This document shows positions 1-6,794 of a stretch of 64,000 nt of DNA, one piece after another. Position numbers and translations under genes: made by a program. The first letter of the stretch is position 1. Every line of letters begins with the position of its first letter. Source of the DNA: Clostridium chrysemydis (lineage in GTDB: Bacteria; Bacillota; Clostridia; Clostridiales; Clostridiaceae); contig NZ_JADEKP010000008.1 in assembly GCF_015234215.1 (NCBI RefSeq), positions 1 through 64,000 of the forward strand. The letters are read 5' to 3'. The notes beneath the pieces were generated by a model, which searched no databases, was not told the origin of the DNA, and saw nothing but the letters and a program-made list of their open reading frames with translations.

Positions 1-179
1 TCTAACCCTCTGATTTGTCCTCTCATTTTTTCTGAGATTGATAACCCTGCTGCGTCATCTCCAGCTCTGTTGATTCTTAAACCTGAGCTTAATTTTTCCA
101 TAGCTTTTGATTGTTTAAATGAGTTTACTCCCATTTGTCTGTTTGCGTTCATAGCATTCATATTGTGATTAATTATCAT
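1..179 (-). CDS. Flagellin, third tandem copy (5' part only)
   Basis: N-terminal 59 residues of a flagellin, the filament subunit exported through the flagellar type III apparatus. The start ATG is at 177-179 behind AAGGAGG (188-194). The residues shown, beginning [17 protein letters not shown] and continuing through [16 protein letters not shown], are the conserved D0/D1 coiled-coil region that also binds innate receptors in many flagellins. Bases 1-203 are identical to 978-1180, so this copy and the next share both coding start and leader. The gene continues beyond the left edge, so its length and C-terminus are unknown. Confidence 0.95.
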   Translation of the reverse strand, partial: MIINHNMNAMNANRQMGVNSFKQSKAMEKLSSGLRINRAGDDAAGLSISEKMRGQIRGL

Positions 180-220
180 AATAAATTCCTCCTTGATTTT
201 AAACTGAACTTCCTTGTTCA
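180..220 (-). promoter_or_regulatory. Flagellin leader with two candidate CsrA sites
   Basis: The mRNA leader carries a small hairpin, TGAAC-AAGGAA-GTTCA (205-220), with GGA in the loop, and an AAGGAGG ribosome site (188-194) holding a second GGA. CsrA recognises ACARGGAUGU-like sequence with GGA in a hairpin loop, and Bacillus hag has the same two-site layout. Inference: translation is blocked when free CsrA bridges both sites. Confidence 0.6.
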
Positions 221-233
221 AATTCTTACTTTA

Positions 234-261
234 ATAATCGCATTGTTTTTTCTTATCTTTA
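234..261 (-). promoter_or_regulatory. Sigma-28-type flagellin promoter
   Basis: On the minus strand TAAA (258-261) is followed after 16 bp by GCGATTAT (234-241), close to the sigma-28/SigD pattern TAAA-N15-GCCGATAA. It lies about 55 bp before the flagellin start and is repeated in similar form before the other two flagellins and flgM. Confidence 0.65.
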
Positions 262-307
262 TGTTAGTTAATAATTATTAACAATTAATTCATAATGAAA
301 ATAAAAA

Positions 308-335
308 AAAGCATGTCTAATATTAGACATGCTTT
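308..335 (-). terminator. Rho-independent terminator of flagellin copy 2
   Basis: Stem AAAGCATGTCTAA / TTAGACATGCTTT with a tiny loop, followed on the minus strand by a run of T (301-310 is A-rich on the plus strand). It sits 5 bp after the stop of the 271-aa flagellin and separates it from the next flagellin promoter. Confidence 0.9.
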
Positions 336-340
336 AAAAA

Positions 341-1156
341 TTATCTTAATAATTGTAATACTGCTTGAGGTTGTTGGTTAGCTTGTGCTAGCATTGCTTG
401 TGCTGCTTGTGAAAGGATGTTATCTTTTGAGAATTCCATCATTTCTTTAGCCATATCAACGTCTCTGATTCTTGATTCTGCAGCTTGTAAGTTTTCAGCT
501 GTGTTATTAGTTGATCTTATTGAAGACTCTAATCTGTTTTGAACTGATCCTAGGTCTGCTCTGAATCCTGAAACTGATTGGATAGCTGTATCTAAGCTTG
601 TTATAGCTTTTTGTGCAGCTGTTTGAGTTCCAACACTTGCTTTACTTGCATCAATACTTAATGCAGTAGCTCTCATGTCTTGTAATTTTATTTTTATAGT
701 TTGTCCTGAGTTTGCTCCAACTTGGAAGCTAACGCTTTTTGATGATTTAATAAGACTTTGTTTGTTGAATTGAGTTTGATCTCCAATTCTTGTTATCTCA
801 GCTTGTAATTGAGTGAACTCTTTATTAATTTGGTCTCTATCTTCTTTAATGTTAGTTCCGTTTGAAGATTGAACTGCAAGTTCTCTCATTCTTTGTAGAA
901 TTGAGTGAGTTTCGTTTGTAGCACCTTCAGCAGTTTGGATTAAAGAAATACCATCTTGTGAGTTTCTTGAACCTTGCTCTAACCCTCTGATTTGTCCTCT
1001 CATTTTTTCTGAGATTGATAACCCTGCTGCGTCATCTCCAGCTCTGTTGATTCTTAAACCTGAGCTTAATTTTTCCATAGCTTTTGATTGTTTAAATGAG
1101 TTTACTCCCATTTGTCTGTTTGCGTTCATAGCATTCATATTGTGATTAATTATCAT
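341..1156 (-). CDS. fliC: Flagellin (271 aa)
   Basis: Filament protein of the flagellum. The N-terminal ~140 residues and the C-terminal ~85 (ending QQPQAVLQLLR) are the conserved helical D0/D1 regions; the middle is short, so the variable D2/D3 outer domains are absent, as in other minimal ~270-residue Firmicute flagellins. Start ATG at 1156 behind AAGGAGG (1165-1171), its own sigma-28-type promoter and its own terminator: a monocistronic gene. It is nearly identical to its neighbours at both ends and differs mainly at residues ~105-195 (for example SIDASKASVGTQTAAQ against GLKDATVSSQTGASS in the next copy), a pattern expected from gene conversion of the ends. Translation probably depends on CsrA. 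Confidence 0.97.
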   Translation of the reverse strand: MIINHNMNAMNANRQMGVNSFKQSKAMEKLSSGLRINRAGDDAAGLSISEKMRGQIRGLEQGSRNSQDGISLIQTAEGATNETHSILQRMRELAVQSSNGTNIKEDRDQINKEFTQLQAEITRIGDQTQFNKQSLIKSSKSVSFQVGANSGQTIKIKLQDMRATALSIDASKASVGTQTAAQKAITSLDTAIQSVSGFRADLGSVQNRLESSIRSTNNTAENLQAAESRIRDVDMAKEMMEFSKDNILSQAAQAMLAQANQQPQAVLQLLR

Positions 1157-1200
1157 AATAAATTCCTCCTTGATTTTAAATTTGAACTTCCTTGTTCAAA
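1157..1200 (-). promoter_or_regulatory. Flagellin leader with two candidate CsrA sites
   Basis: Here the leader hairpin is slightly longer than in the other copies: TTTGAAC / GTTCAAA (1181-1200) around a loop containing AAGGAA. The ribosome site AAGGAGG is at 1165-1171. The compensating outer base pairs, absent from the sister leaders, support a real RNA stem. Confidence 0.62.
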
Positions 1201-1210
1201 TATCTATTTA

Positions 1211-1239
1211 ATAATCGCATACTTTTTGTAATTACTTTA
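1211..1239 (-). promoter_or_regulatory. Sigma-28-type flagellin promoter
   Basis: TAAA (1236-1239, minus strand) and GCGATTAT (1211-1218) with a 17-bp spacer, one or two bases longer than ideal. The -10 block is identical to that of the copy on its left; the spacer sequence differs. Confidence 0.6.
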
Positions 1240-1275
1240 TAGTTTTTTTCTTATTTAACATATTGTTCATAAAAA

Positions 1276-1297
1276 AGGCACACCAAAAGATGTGCCT
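1276..1297 (-). terminator. Rho-independent terminator of flagellin copy 1
   Basis: Stem AGGCACA / TGTGCCT with an 8-base loop, followed on the minus strand by six T. It is 13 bp after the stop of the 269-aa flagellin. Confidence 0.9.
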
Positions 1298-1310
1298 AAA
1301 TATTATTAAA

Positions 1311-2120
1311 TTATCTTAATAATTGTAATACTGCTTGAGGTTGTTGGTTAGCTTGTGCTAGCATTGCTTGCGCTGCTTGTGCTAAGATGTTATCTTTTGA
1401 GAATTCCATCATTTCTTTAGCCATATCAACGTCTCTGATTCTTGATTCTGCAGCTTGTAAGTTTTCAGCTGTGTTATTAGTTGATCTTATTGAAGATTCT
1501 AATCTATTTTGAACTGATCCTAAATCTGCTCTGAATCCTGATACAGTTTGGATAGCTGTATCTATGTTAGTTATAGCACTTGAAGCTCCTGTTTGGCTTG
1601 AAACTGTAGCATCTTTTAATCCTAAAGCACTAGTTCTCATATCTTTTAAACTAATTGATATAGTTTGTCCTGAGTTTGCTCCAACTTGGAAAGTAACATC
1701 CTTAGCTGATTTTAAAAGATTTTGTTTGTTGAATTGAGTTTGATCTCCAATTCTTGTTATTTCATCTTTTAATTGAGTGAACTCTTTTTGTATTTGAGAT
1801 CTATCTTCTGAAATATTAGTTCCGTTTGAAGATTGAACTGCAAGTTCTCTCATTCTTTGTAGAATTGAATGAGTTTCGTTTGTAGCTCCTTCTGCAGTTT
1901 GAATTAAAGAAATACCATCTTGTGAGTTTCTTGAACCTTGCTCTAATCCTCTGATTTGTCCTCTCATTTTTTCTGAGATTGAAAGACCAGCTGCGTCATC
2001 TCCAGCTCTGTTAATTCTTAAACCTGAGCTTAATTTTTCCATAGCTTTAGTTTGTTTAAATGAGTTTACTCCCATTTGTCTGTTTGCGTTCATAGCATTC
2101 ATATTGTGATTGATTATCAT
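1311..2120 (-). CDS. fliC: Flagellin (269 aa)
   Basis: First of the three tandem flagellins in transcription order. An in-frame ATG at 2162 would add 14 residues, but those codons include the leader hairpin and Shine-Dalgarno; the start chosen is ATG 2120, where AAGGAGG (2129-2135) is correctly spaced and the protein begins MIINHN like its sisters. Conserved D0/D1 ends, short variable middle (residues ~110-190), C-terminus QAVLQLLR. It follows the fliT terminator and has the best sigma-28 promoter of the three, so it may be the main filament gene; that ranking is inference. Confidence 0.97.
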   Translation of the reverse strand: MIINHNMNAMNANRQMGVNSFKQTKAMEKLSSGLRINRAGDDAAGLSISEKMRGQIRGLEQGSRNSQDGISLIQTAEGATNETHSILQRMRELAVQSSNGTNISEDRSQIQKEFTQLKDEITRIGDQTQFNKQNLLKSAKDVTFQVGANSGQTISISLKDMRTSALGLKDATVSSQTGASSAITNIDTAIQTVSGFRADLGSVQNRLESSIRSTNNTAENLQAAESRIRDVDMAKEMMEFSKDNILAQAAQAMLAQANQQPQAVLQLLR

Positions 2121-2161
2121 AATAAATTCCTCCTTGATTTTAAACTGAACTTCCTTGTTCA
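2121..2161 (-). promoter_or_regulatory. Flagellin leader with two candidate CsrA sites
   Basis: Hairpin TGAAC-AAGGAA-GTTCA (2146-2161) and ribosome site AAGGAGG (2129-2135), the same arrangement as in the other two flagellin leaders. Sequence further upstream diverges, which marks the hairpin-to-start segment as the conserved unit. Confidence 0.62.
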
Positions 2162-2179
2162 TCTTTATTTTCCTTTATA

Positions 2180-2206
2180 TTATCGTCATTTTATCTTTTC
2201 ACTTTA
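2180..2206 (-). promoter_or_regulatory. Sigma-28 promoter of first flagellin
   Basis: TAAA (2203-2206) - 15 bp - GACGATAA (2180-2187) on the minus strand: one base from the consensus TAAA-N15-GCCGATAA. Confidence 0.82.
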
Positions 2207-2296
2207 CTCTTTTTTCTATTTTTATTAATTTGATTTATAAATAAGGAAAAATTTAATAATATCTAAATTTCCTTATAGTTTTATGATACAAATAAA

Positions 2297-2323
2297 ATAA
2301 GCTATCCCTAAAGGATAGCTTAT
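2297..2323 (-). terminator. Terminator at end of late flagellar operon
   Basis: Stem ATAAGCTATCC / GGATAGCTTAT with a 5-base loop, directly after the fliT stop. The following T tract on the minus strand is interrupted (TTATTTTATTTG), so some read-through into the flagellin region is possible. Confidence 0.75.
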
Positions 2324-2325
2324 AA

Positions 2326-2655
2326 TTATATTTTCTTATTAAAATAAACAGGCTTACTTGCAAAATTACCATAATTTTGCCTAGCTAGTCTTCTTTTTTT
2401 AATAAGTTCGATTTCATTTTTAATCTCTATTTTTTTATCAATTATCATCTTATTTAACTTTTCATCATTTTTAAAGATATTTAATTCATTTGCTATCTTT
2501 AAACCTTCTTCTTTATCGAATTCTAAACATTTAAAATTTTCAAGAAGATTTTCACGTGATATTACAAATTCTTCAATATCTTTATCTTCTTTTATAAATT
2601 CCATAGCCTTAAGAGTACAGTTATTATATTTTTCTAATAGTTCTCTAAGTTCCAC
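2326..2655 (-). CDS. fliT: FliT-like flagellar chaperone (109 aa)
   Basis: Small, highly charged, all-helical protein placed last in the operon directly after fliD, the usual site of FliT, which holds the cap protein FliD in the cytoplasm and escorts it to the export gate. Sequence similarity in this family is weak, so the call rests on size, helical composition and position. The start is GTG at 2653-2655, whose G is shared with the fliD TAG stop; the GGTGG at the end of fliD serves as ribosome site, so the two are translationally coupled. The C-terminal basic tail (KKRRLARQNYG) is unassigned. Confidence 0.65.
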   Translation of the reverse strand: MELRELLEKYNNCTLKAMEFIKEDKDIEEFVISRENLLENFKCLEFDKEEGLKIANELNIFKNDEKLNKMIIDKKIEIKNEIELIKKRRLARQNYGNFASKPVYFNKKI

Positions 2656-4097
2656 TACTTACCACCGCCAAGTTGTGCCATAAGGTAAGCATTTTGACTA
2701 TTTAATTTATTCATTTGAGTTTCAAGTCTTGAGAACTGTAGATAATAGTTATTTTCTCTAGTTGCTAAGTCTCTTTCCATTTCTGCTATTATCTTTTGCT
2801 TTTTCTCCATTGTAGTTGTTAATTCATTATTAAAAGCAGTTACAGAACCCTCCATTCCAGCTTTTTTCATTAATGGAGCTGAAACAGAAACAGTTTCATT
2901 ATATAAAGTATCCTTCATCTTAGCTAATATTCCTCCAGTTGATGGGTCTTTATCATCTACTGGTTGTCTTAAGAATAAATCTTTAACTTCTCCTGGATTC
3001 TTTTCTAAAGCTTCTTCTAATTTAAACTCATCTATAGTAAACATCCCGTTTTGCTCACCATAGTTATTAACAGGAATTATACCTATTTTTTCAAGGTTCA
3101 TCCCCCCAAAGTTAGTTCTCATTATACCTTTTAATTTGTCATTTATTCTATCAAGATTCATATCACCTTTTAAAAGACCTTCTTTAGCTTTTTTATCCCA
3201 AAGCTTTTGTTGATCTTCTGACATATCTTTTCTTTGTTCATCAGTTAAAGGCGTATAACTTTTATCGTGCTTAGTAAGTAATTGCTTATTCATATTTTCT
3301 ATAAGCTTATTATAATCATTTACGAAATTAACAATTAAATCCTTAGTTTTAGTAACATCATTTTTACCAGTAAGCCTAACAGCATCAGTTGTTACATCAT
3401 GAAAATCAAATTTAATCCCATCTAAAGTAAGCGTGTTAGATTCTAAGTCCTTGAACTCCTTTGTTACACCATTTTTTGTAATTTCAACATTTGCATTAGT
3501 TCCCTTTGCTTCTGTTCCATTTATTTTAAAACTAGCATTAGCACCCGTTTTACTCGTTTTAAATTCTAAACCATTATAAAAATCTGATTTTGAAACCTTT
3601 AAATCTATTTTGTTATCCTTGAATTGCTTATTTAAATCATCAATAATTTCACTTTCTGATCTATTGGCCCCAGTAGCATAATCTTTAACAGGTACCGTTA
3701 TAGTTTTTCCATCCATTTGTATTTCAATAGGCCCATCATATAAATGACCCTCTTCTAGTATAGCTGTAGCACTTGTAGCCACACTGTTAACTTTTACACT
3801 ATAGTTTTCAACTTGAGACCCTGCTGATCCAGTTGCTGTAACAGCATTATCATTACTTGAAGTAAATCCTACTGTTTGCCAGTTAGATGAACTCATAAGT
3901 GAATCTTTACTGCTTATACTAAAATATTTATTATAAAAATCTTGAGATTGCTTTAATACATCTCTATAAAGGTCTTGTTGATATTTAATTCTTAAATTGT
4001 CTTGCTTTACTCTATCAACTTTCATTTGGTAAGGTTTCATCATTTCCTTTACCATTGAATCTGTATCCATACCTGTTGCTAACCCTGGTATTCTCAT
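2655..4097 (-). CDS. fliD: Flagellar cap protein FliD (480 aa)
   Basis: Filament cap (hook-associated protein 2) that folds exported flagellin at the growing tip. It begins MRIPGLATGMDTDSMVKEMM, the classic FliD N-terminal signature; a FliD-type C-terminal domain with coiled coil lies at ~400-475. Length is usual for Firmicutes. The middle (150-280) is the variable surface part. It lies 12 bp after fliS and overlaps fliT, so cap, chaperones and flagellin chaperone are made together under the flgM promoter. Confidence 0.96.
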   Translation of the reverse strand: MRIPGLATGMDTDSMVKEMMKPYQMKVDRVKQDNLRIKYQQDLYRDVLKQSQDFYNKYFSISSKDSLMSSSNWQTVGFTSSNDNAVTATGSAGSQVENYSVKVNSVATSATAILEEGHLYDGPIEIQMDGKTITVPVKDYATGANRSESEIIDDLNKQFKDNKIDLKVSKSDFYNGLEFKTSKTGANASFKINGTEAKGTNANVEITKNGVTKEFKDLESNTLTLDGIKFDFHDVTTDAVRLTGKNDVTKTKDLIVNFVNDYNKLIENMNKQLLTKHDKSYTPLTDEQRKDMSEDQQKLWDKKAKEGLLKGDMNLDRINDKLKGIMRTNFGGMNLEKIGIIPVNNYGEQNGMFTIDEFKLEEALEKNPGEVKDLFLRQPVDDKDPSTGGILAKMKDTLYNETVSVSAPLMKKAGMEGSVTAFNNELTTTMEKKQKIIAEMERDLATRENNYYLQFSRLETQMNKLNSQNAYLMAQLGGGK

Positions 4098-4109
4098 AAT
4101 TACACTCTC

Positions 4110-4493
4110 CTATCTAACACTTCTTGCTTTCTTTTCAGCTTCGTACCAAGTGTTTCTTATATCCTCTATTAAAGGAATAACTTTATCTAACTCTTTTACG
4201 TCTTTTTTAAAGTTAGCTTCCACTAGCCCCTCTTTAATAAATGCATATATAGCCATCATATTTTTAGCCCAATCACCTGCACTTACATCAAGACTTACCA
4301 TAAGTTCTGTAAAAATGTCTTGAGTTTTCATTAAGTTTTCATGAGCTTTTTGAACATTATTATCTAATATAGCTTGTCTAGCTATTTTTGAAAATTTAAC
4401 TGCTCCATCTACTAACATTAATAATAATTGTTCTTTAGATGCATAATTTACACTGTTATTTTTATAAGTATTATATGCATTTTGTCCGTACAT
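4110..4493 (-). CDS. fliS: Flagellin export chaperone FliS (127 aa)
   Basis: Cytoplasmic chaperone that wraps the C-terminal D0 helix of flagellin and prevents premature polymerisation. Four-helix protein with the family start YGQNAYNTYKNNSVNYASKEQLLLMLVDGA and WAKNMMAIYAFI in the middle. The ribosome site GAGGTAAATT precedes the ATG. In Bacillus, FliS and FliW compete around Hag; here both genes are in one operon. Confidence 0.94.
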   Translation of the reverse strand: MYGQNAYNTYKNNSVNYASKEQLLLMLVDGAVKFSKIARQAILDNNVQKAHENLMKTQDIFTELMVSLDVSAGDWAKNMMAIYAFIKEGLVEANFKKDVKELDKVIPLIEDIRNTWYEAEKKARSVR

Positions 4494-4498
4494 ATAAT

Positions 4499-4762
4499 TT
4501 ACCTCCTCTTATCTAAGATAAAGCCTAAAACTTCTTTATCTTTTACTTCCATTAAAGCATCTACGTCCATTTCATTGTTTTTTTCGCAATCTATTGTTAC
4601 ATAGCGCCTTTTAACTTCTATAGCATTATTTTGAATTTTTATATTTTTAGTAAATTCAGTTGTAAGTTCTGCCTTTTTTACTTTGTGAACTTTTCCATCT
4701 TTAGTTTTTTCTATAATTTTTCGTCTAGCATCATCATCTATCTTGTTTATCCTATTTAACAT
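4499..4762 (-). CDS. Unknown 87-aa flagellar-operon protein
   Basis: No family recognised. Very basic N-terminal half (KIDDDARRKIIEKTKDGKVHKVKK), then a stretch with beta character (AIEVKRRYVTIDCEK) and an acidic patch (MDVDALMEVKDKE) ending LGFILDKRR. No signal peptide or membrane segment. It is packed between flaG and fliS with gaps of 3 and 5 bp, so it is almost certainly translated and co-regulated with late flagellar genes. It could be a small chaperone or filament-length factor, but nothing in the sequence decides this. Confidence 0.7.
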   Translation of the reverse strand: MLNRINKIDDDARRKIIEKTKDGKVHKVKKAELTTEFTKNIKIQNNAIEVKRRYVTIDCEKNNEMDVDALMEVKDKEVLGFILDKRR

Positions 4763-4765
4763 AAT

Positions 4766-5119
4766 CTAAGCCTTCTTATCAAACACTACACCAGCTAGCT
4801 CGCAAAGCTTTGCAACTAAATCTAGTATTTTCTTAGGAGGTACTTCTAAAAGTACCTCCTTAGTATCTGTATTAACTATTTTTACCATTATGTCACCAAA
4901 TTTATCATGAACTTTATATTCAGCTCTTGCATGTTCTTTATTTAGTAGTTTATTTAGCTTAGAAACTGATTTTTGTAGTTCCTTTTTCCTAAGTTCATCA
5001 TCTTTTTGTAGATTTTCTTTTTTGTGACTTAAATCTGTTTCTTTAATAGGCTCTATTTTTTTATCATCTGCATAAACTTCTAGTCCTTTAATTCCGTTAG
5101 CTAGTAAATTTATATCCAT
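4766..5119 (-). CDS. flaG: FlaG family protein (117 aa)
   Basis: FlaG proteins influence filament length or assembly in several bacteria; the mechanism is unclear. The C-terminal ~70 residues carry the family pattern: LNKLL, then a beta stretch with DKFGDIMVKIVNTDTKEVL, then the hallmark EVPPKKILDLVAKL. The first 45 residues are lysine/glutamate-rich and probably disordered. It sits between csrA and the 87-aa unknown. Confidence 0.9.
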   Translation of the reverse strand: MDINLLANGIKGLEVYADDKKIEPIKETDLSHKKENLQKDDELRKKELQKSVSKLNKLLNKEHARAEYKVHDKFGDIMVKIVNTDTKEVLLEVPPKKILDLVAKLCELAGVVFDKKA

Positions 5120-5128
5120 CTAATCACC

Positions 5129-5344
5129 CTATTTTTTAAGATTTTTTAATAAGTCTAAATCTATTTTTGTTGCATTTTTATTTTCATCTTTAACTTCTTT
5201 ATATAATTCTTTTCTTAATATACTTACGCTTTTTGGAGCGTCTATAGCAAGTTTTACAGAACCATCATCTAGTTTTGAAACTAATATTTCTATATCATCT
5301 CCAATAAGGATTGATTCACCTTTCTTTCTTGAAACCACTAACAT
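5129..5344 (-). CDS. csrA: Translational regulator CsrA (71 aa)
   Basis: Dimeric RNA-binding protein that binds GGA-containing hairpins in leaders and blocks ribosome entry. The family start [20 protein letters not shown] is complete, with the [17 protein letters not shown] core and a C-terminal extension typical of Gram-positive CsrA that FliW contacts. The ATG follows the fliW TAA by 2 bp, with GGAGGTATAATT as ribosome site inside the end of fliW: tight coupling of CsrA to its antagonist. Likely targets are the three flagellin leaders in this window. Confidence 0.97.
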   Translation of the reverse strand: MLVVSRKKGESILIGDDIEILVSKLDDGSVKLAIDAPKSVSILRKELYKEVKDENKNATKIDLDLLKNLKK

Positions 5345-5346
5345 AA

Positions 5347-5772
5347 TTATACCTCCAATAAAGGCTGCTTTATTTTATACTTGTTGTTATCTAGTATAAT
5401 TTGCTCACCAATATTTTCATTTATATTTATAATTAATGGTGCACAAAGGTTTGTAGTTATATTTTGAACCTTTGAATTTAAAGTTACAGTAGTAAGTATC
5501 AATACATCTTCATAAGATTTTAAATTAAGAGATTCTTTTATATCCTCTTTTAATTCAATTTCGTATTCTTTTTTAACTTCAAATGGTGATATAACAACAA
5601 ATGCTAACTCATCATTTTCTAGAGAATGTAATATTTTAAAAGGTTCATTTCCTTCTAAATCTAATAAAACGTATTTTTTGTATTCTTGAAATCCTGGAAT
5701 ACCTTTTTTAAATGTTATAATATCTTTTGAATTGTATTCCATAGTTCCATGTATCTTTGAAACTAACTCCAT
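5347..5772 (-). CDS. fliW: Flagellar assembly factor FliW (141 aa)
   Basis: FliW binds either flagellin or CsrA. When flagellin is exported, freed FliW sequesters CsrA and flagellin translation resumes. Recognisable FliW sequence: [19 protein letters not shown] near residues 20-40 and FVVISPFEV at ~58-66; usual length. It precedes csrA immediately, the order seen in Bacillus. With csrA and flagellins in one cluster, the complete homeostasis loop is encoded here. Confidence 0.96.
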   Translation of the reverse strand: MELVSKIHGTMEYNSKDIITFKKGIPGFQEYKKYVLLDLEGNEPFKILHSLENDELAFVVISPFEVKKEYEIELKEDIKESLNLKSYEDVLILTTVTLNSKVQNITTNLCAPLIININENIGEQIILDNNKYKIKQPLLEV

Positions 5773-5784
5773 AAACTTTTCCTC

Positions 5785-6780
5785 CTATCTAATGTAATCC
5801 ATTAGTGTCTGCGGTAATACTTTTGCACTAGTTTGAAGCGCTGCTGTATAAACTGTTTCTGCCATTGAATATTCCATAGTTTTTTGTGTAAAATCTATAT
5901 CTTCTGTTTTTGAAAGTATTTCTTTCATATTTAAATTCTCTGATTCATTTTTTTGAAGTGCAGCTTCCATTCTATTTTGTTTTGCCCCAACTTCTCCCCT
6001 AACTTTCATTAAGTTTTGAATCATTGAATCCATCGATGTTAAATTTTCCTTAGTAACTTTAGATGCTTCATCTGGATTTGTTGATTGAAGGTTATTTGTT
6101 ATATCCTTCATTAAATCCATAAAGTTTTGATCTTTTCCGTCTTTACCTCTAAAGTTTAATATTTGCATTGCATTGACATTATAGTTAACTACAACACCTT
6201 GTGAAATTTCAACATTTAAATTTCCCTCTATCATATTCAACTCTGCATTTGCATTTTGGTCAGTTCCATCAGTTATAAGAGGACTTCCATCTCTTCCAAG
6301 GAATACAAGCTCGCTATTATTAGTTAAAGGATTTTCAGTTGTTCCTATTGGCTTTGCTGTTCCTCTTGTTCCACCAAATATATATCTACCATCAAAGTTA
6401 GTGTTTAATATTTGTGCTACTTGTTCCACTTGTTGATTTATTTCATCATTTATAGCTTTCTTTTCATCTGGTCCGTAAGCTGCATTACCTGATGATACCA
6501 TAAGTTCTCTAGTTCTTTGCATTACATTAGTTAATTGGTTTAATGCAGTATCTGTTGCATCAAGCCAATTTATAGTATCATTTATATTATCATTGTATTG
6601 AACGTTTGTATTTACATCTGTGTGTAGTTGCATAGACCTTGCAACTCTAAATGGGTCATCTGATGGCTTTCTAATTTCTTTACCACTACTTAATTGACCA
6701 TTTAATCTATTTAAATTATTTAAGTTTTTTCCCATATCTCTTAAATAATTGTTTGACATCATTTTATTTGTAATTCTCAT
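5785..6780 (-). CDS. flgL: Hook-filament junction protein FlgL (331 aa)
   Basis: HAP3, the adaptor between FlgK and the flagellin filament. It has flagellin-like ends: N-terminal MRITNKMMSNNYLRDMGKNL and LSSGKEIRKPSDDP, C-terminal helix with DIDFTQKTMEYSMAETVYTAAL. Length is usual. Ribosome site AGGAGGAGTTTAAATT. Follows flgK by 14 bp. Confidence 0.96.
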   Translation of the reverse strand: MRITNKMMSNNYLRDMGKNLNNLNRLNGQLSSGKEIRKPSDDPFRVARSMQLHTDVNTNVQYNDNINDTINWLDATDTALNQLTNVMQRTRELMVSSGNAAYGPDEKKAINDEINQQVEQVAQILNTNFDGRYIFGGTRGTAKPIGTTENPLTNNSELVFLGRDGSPLITDGTDQNANAELNMIEGNLNVEISQGVVVNYNVNAMQILNFRGKDGKDQNFMDLMKDITNNLQSTNPDEASKVTKENLTSMDSMIQNLMKVRGEVGAKQNRMEAALQKNESENLNMKEILSKTEDIDFTQKTMEYSMAETVYTAALQTSAKVLPQTLMDYIR

Positions 6781-6794
6781 AATTTAAACTCCTC

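Noticed and set aside
2121-2162. 14-residue N-terminal extension of the first flagellin
   Set aside because: It would place the ribosome site and CsrA hairpin inside the coding region, and the sister copies do not share the codon frame.
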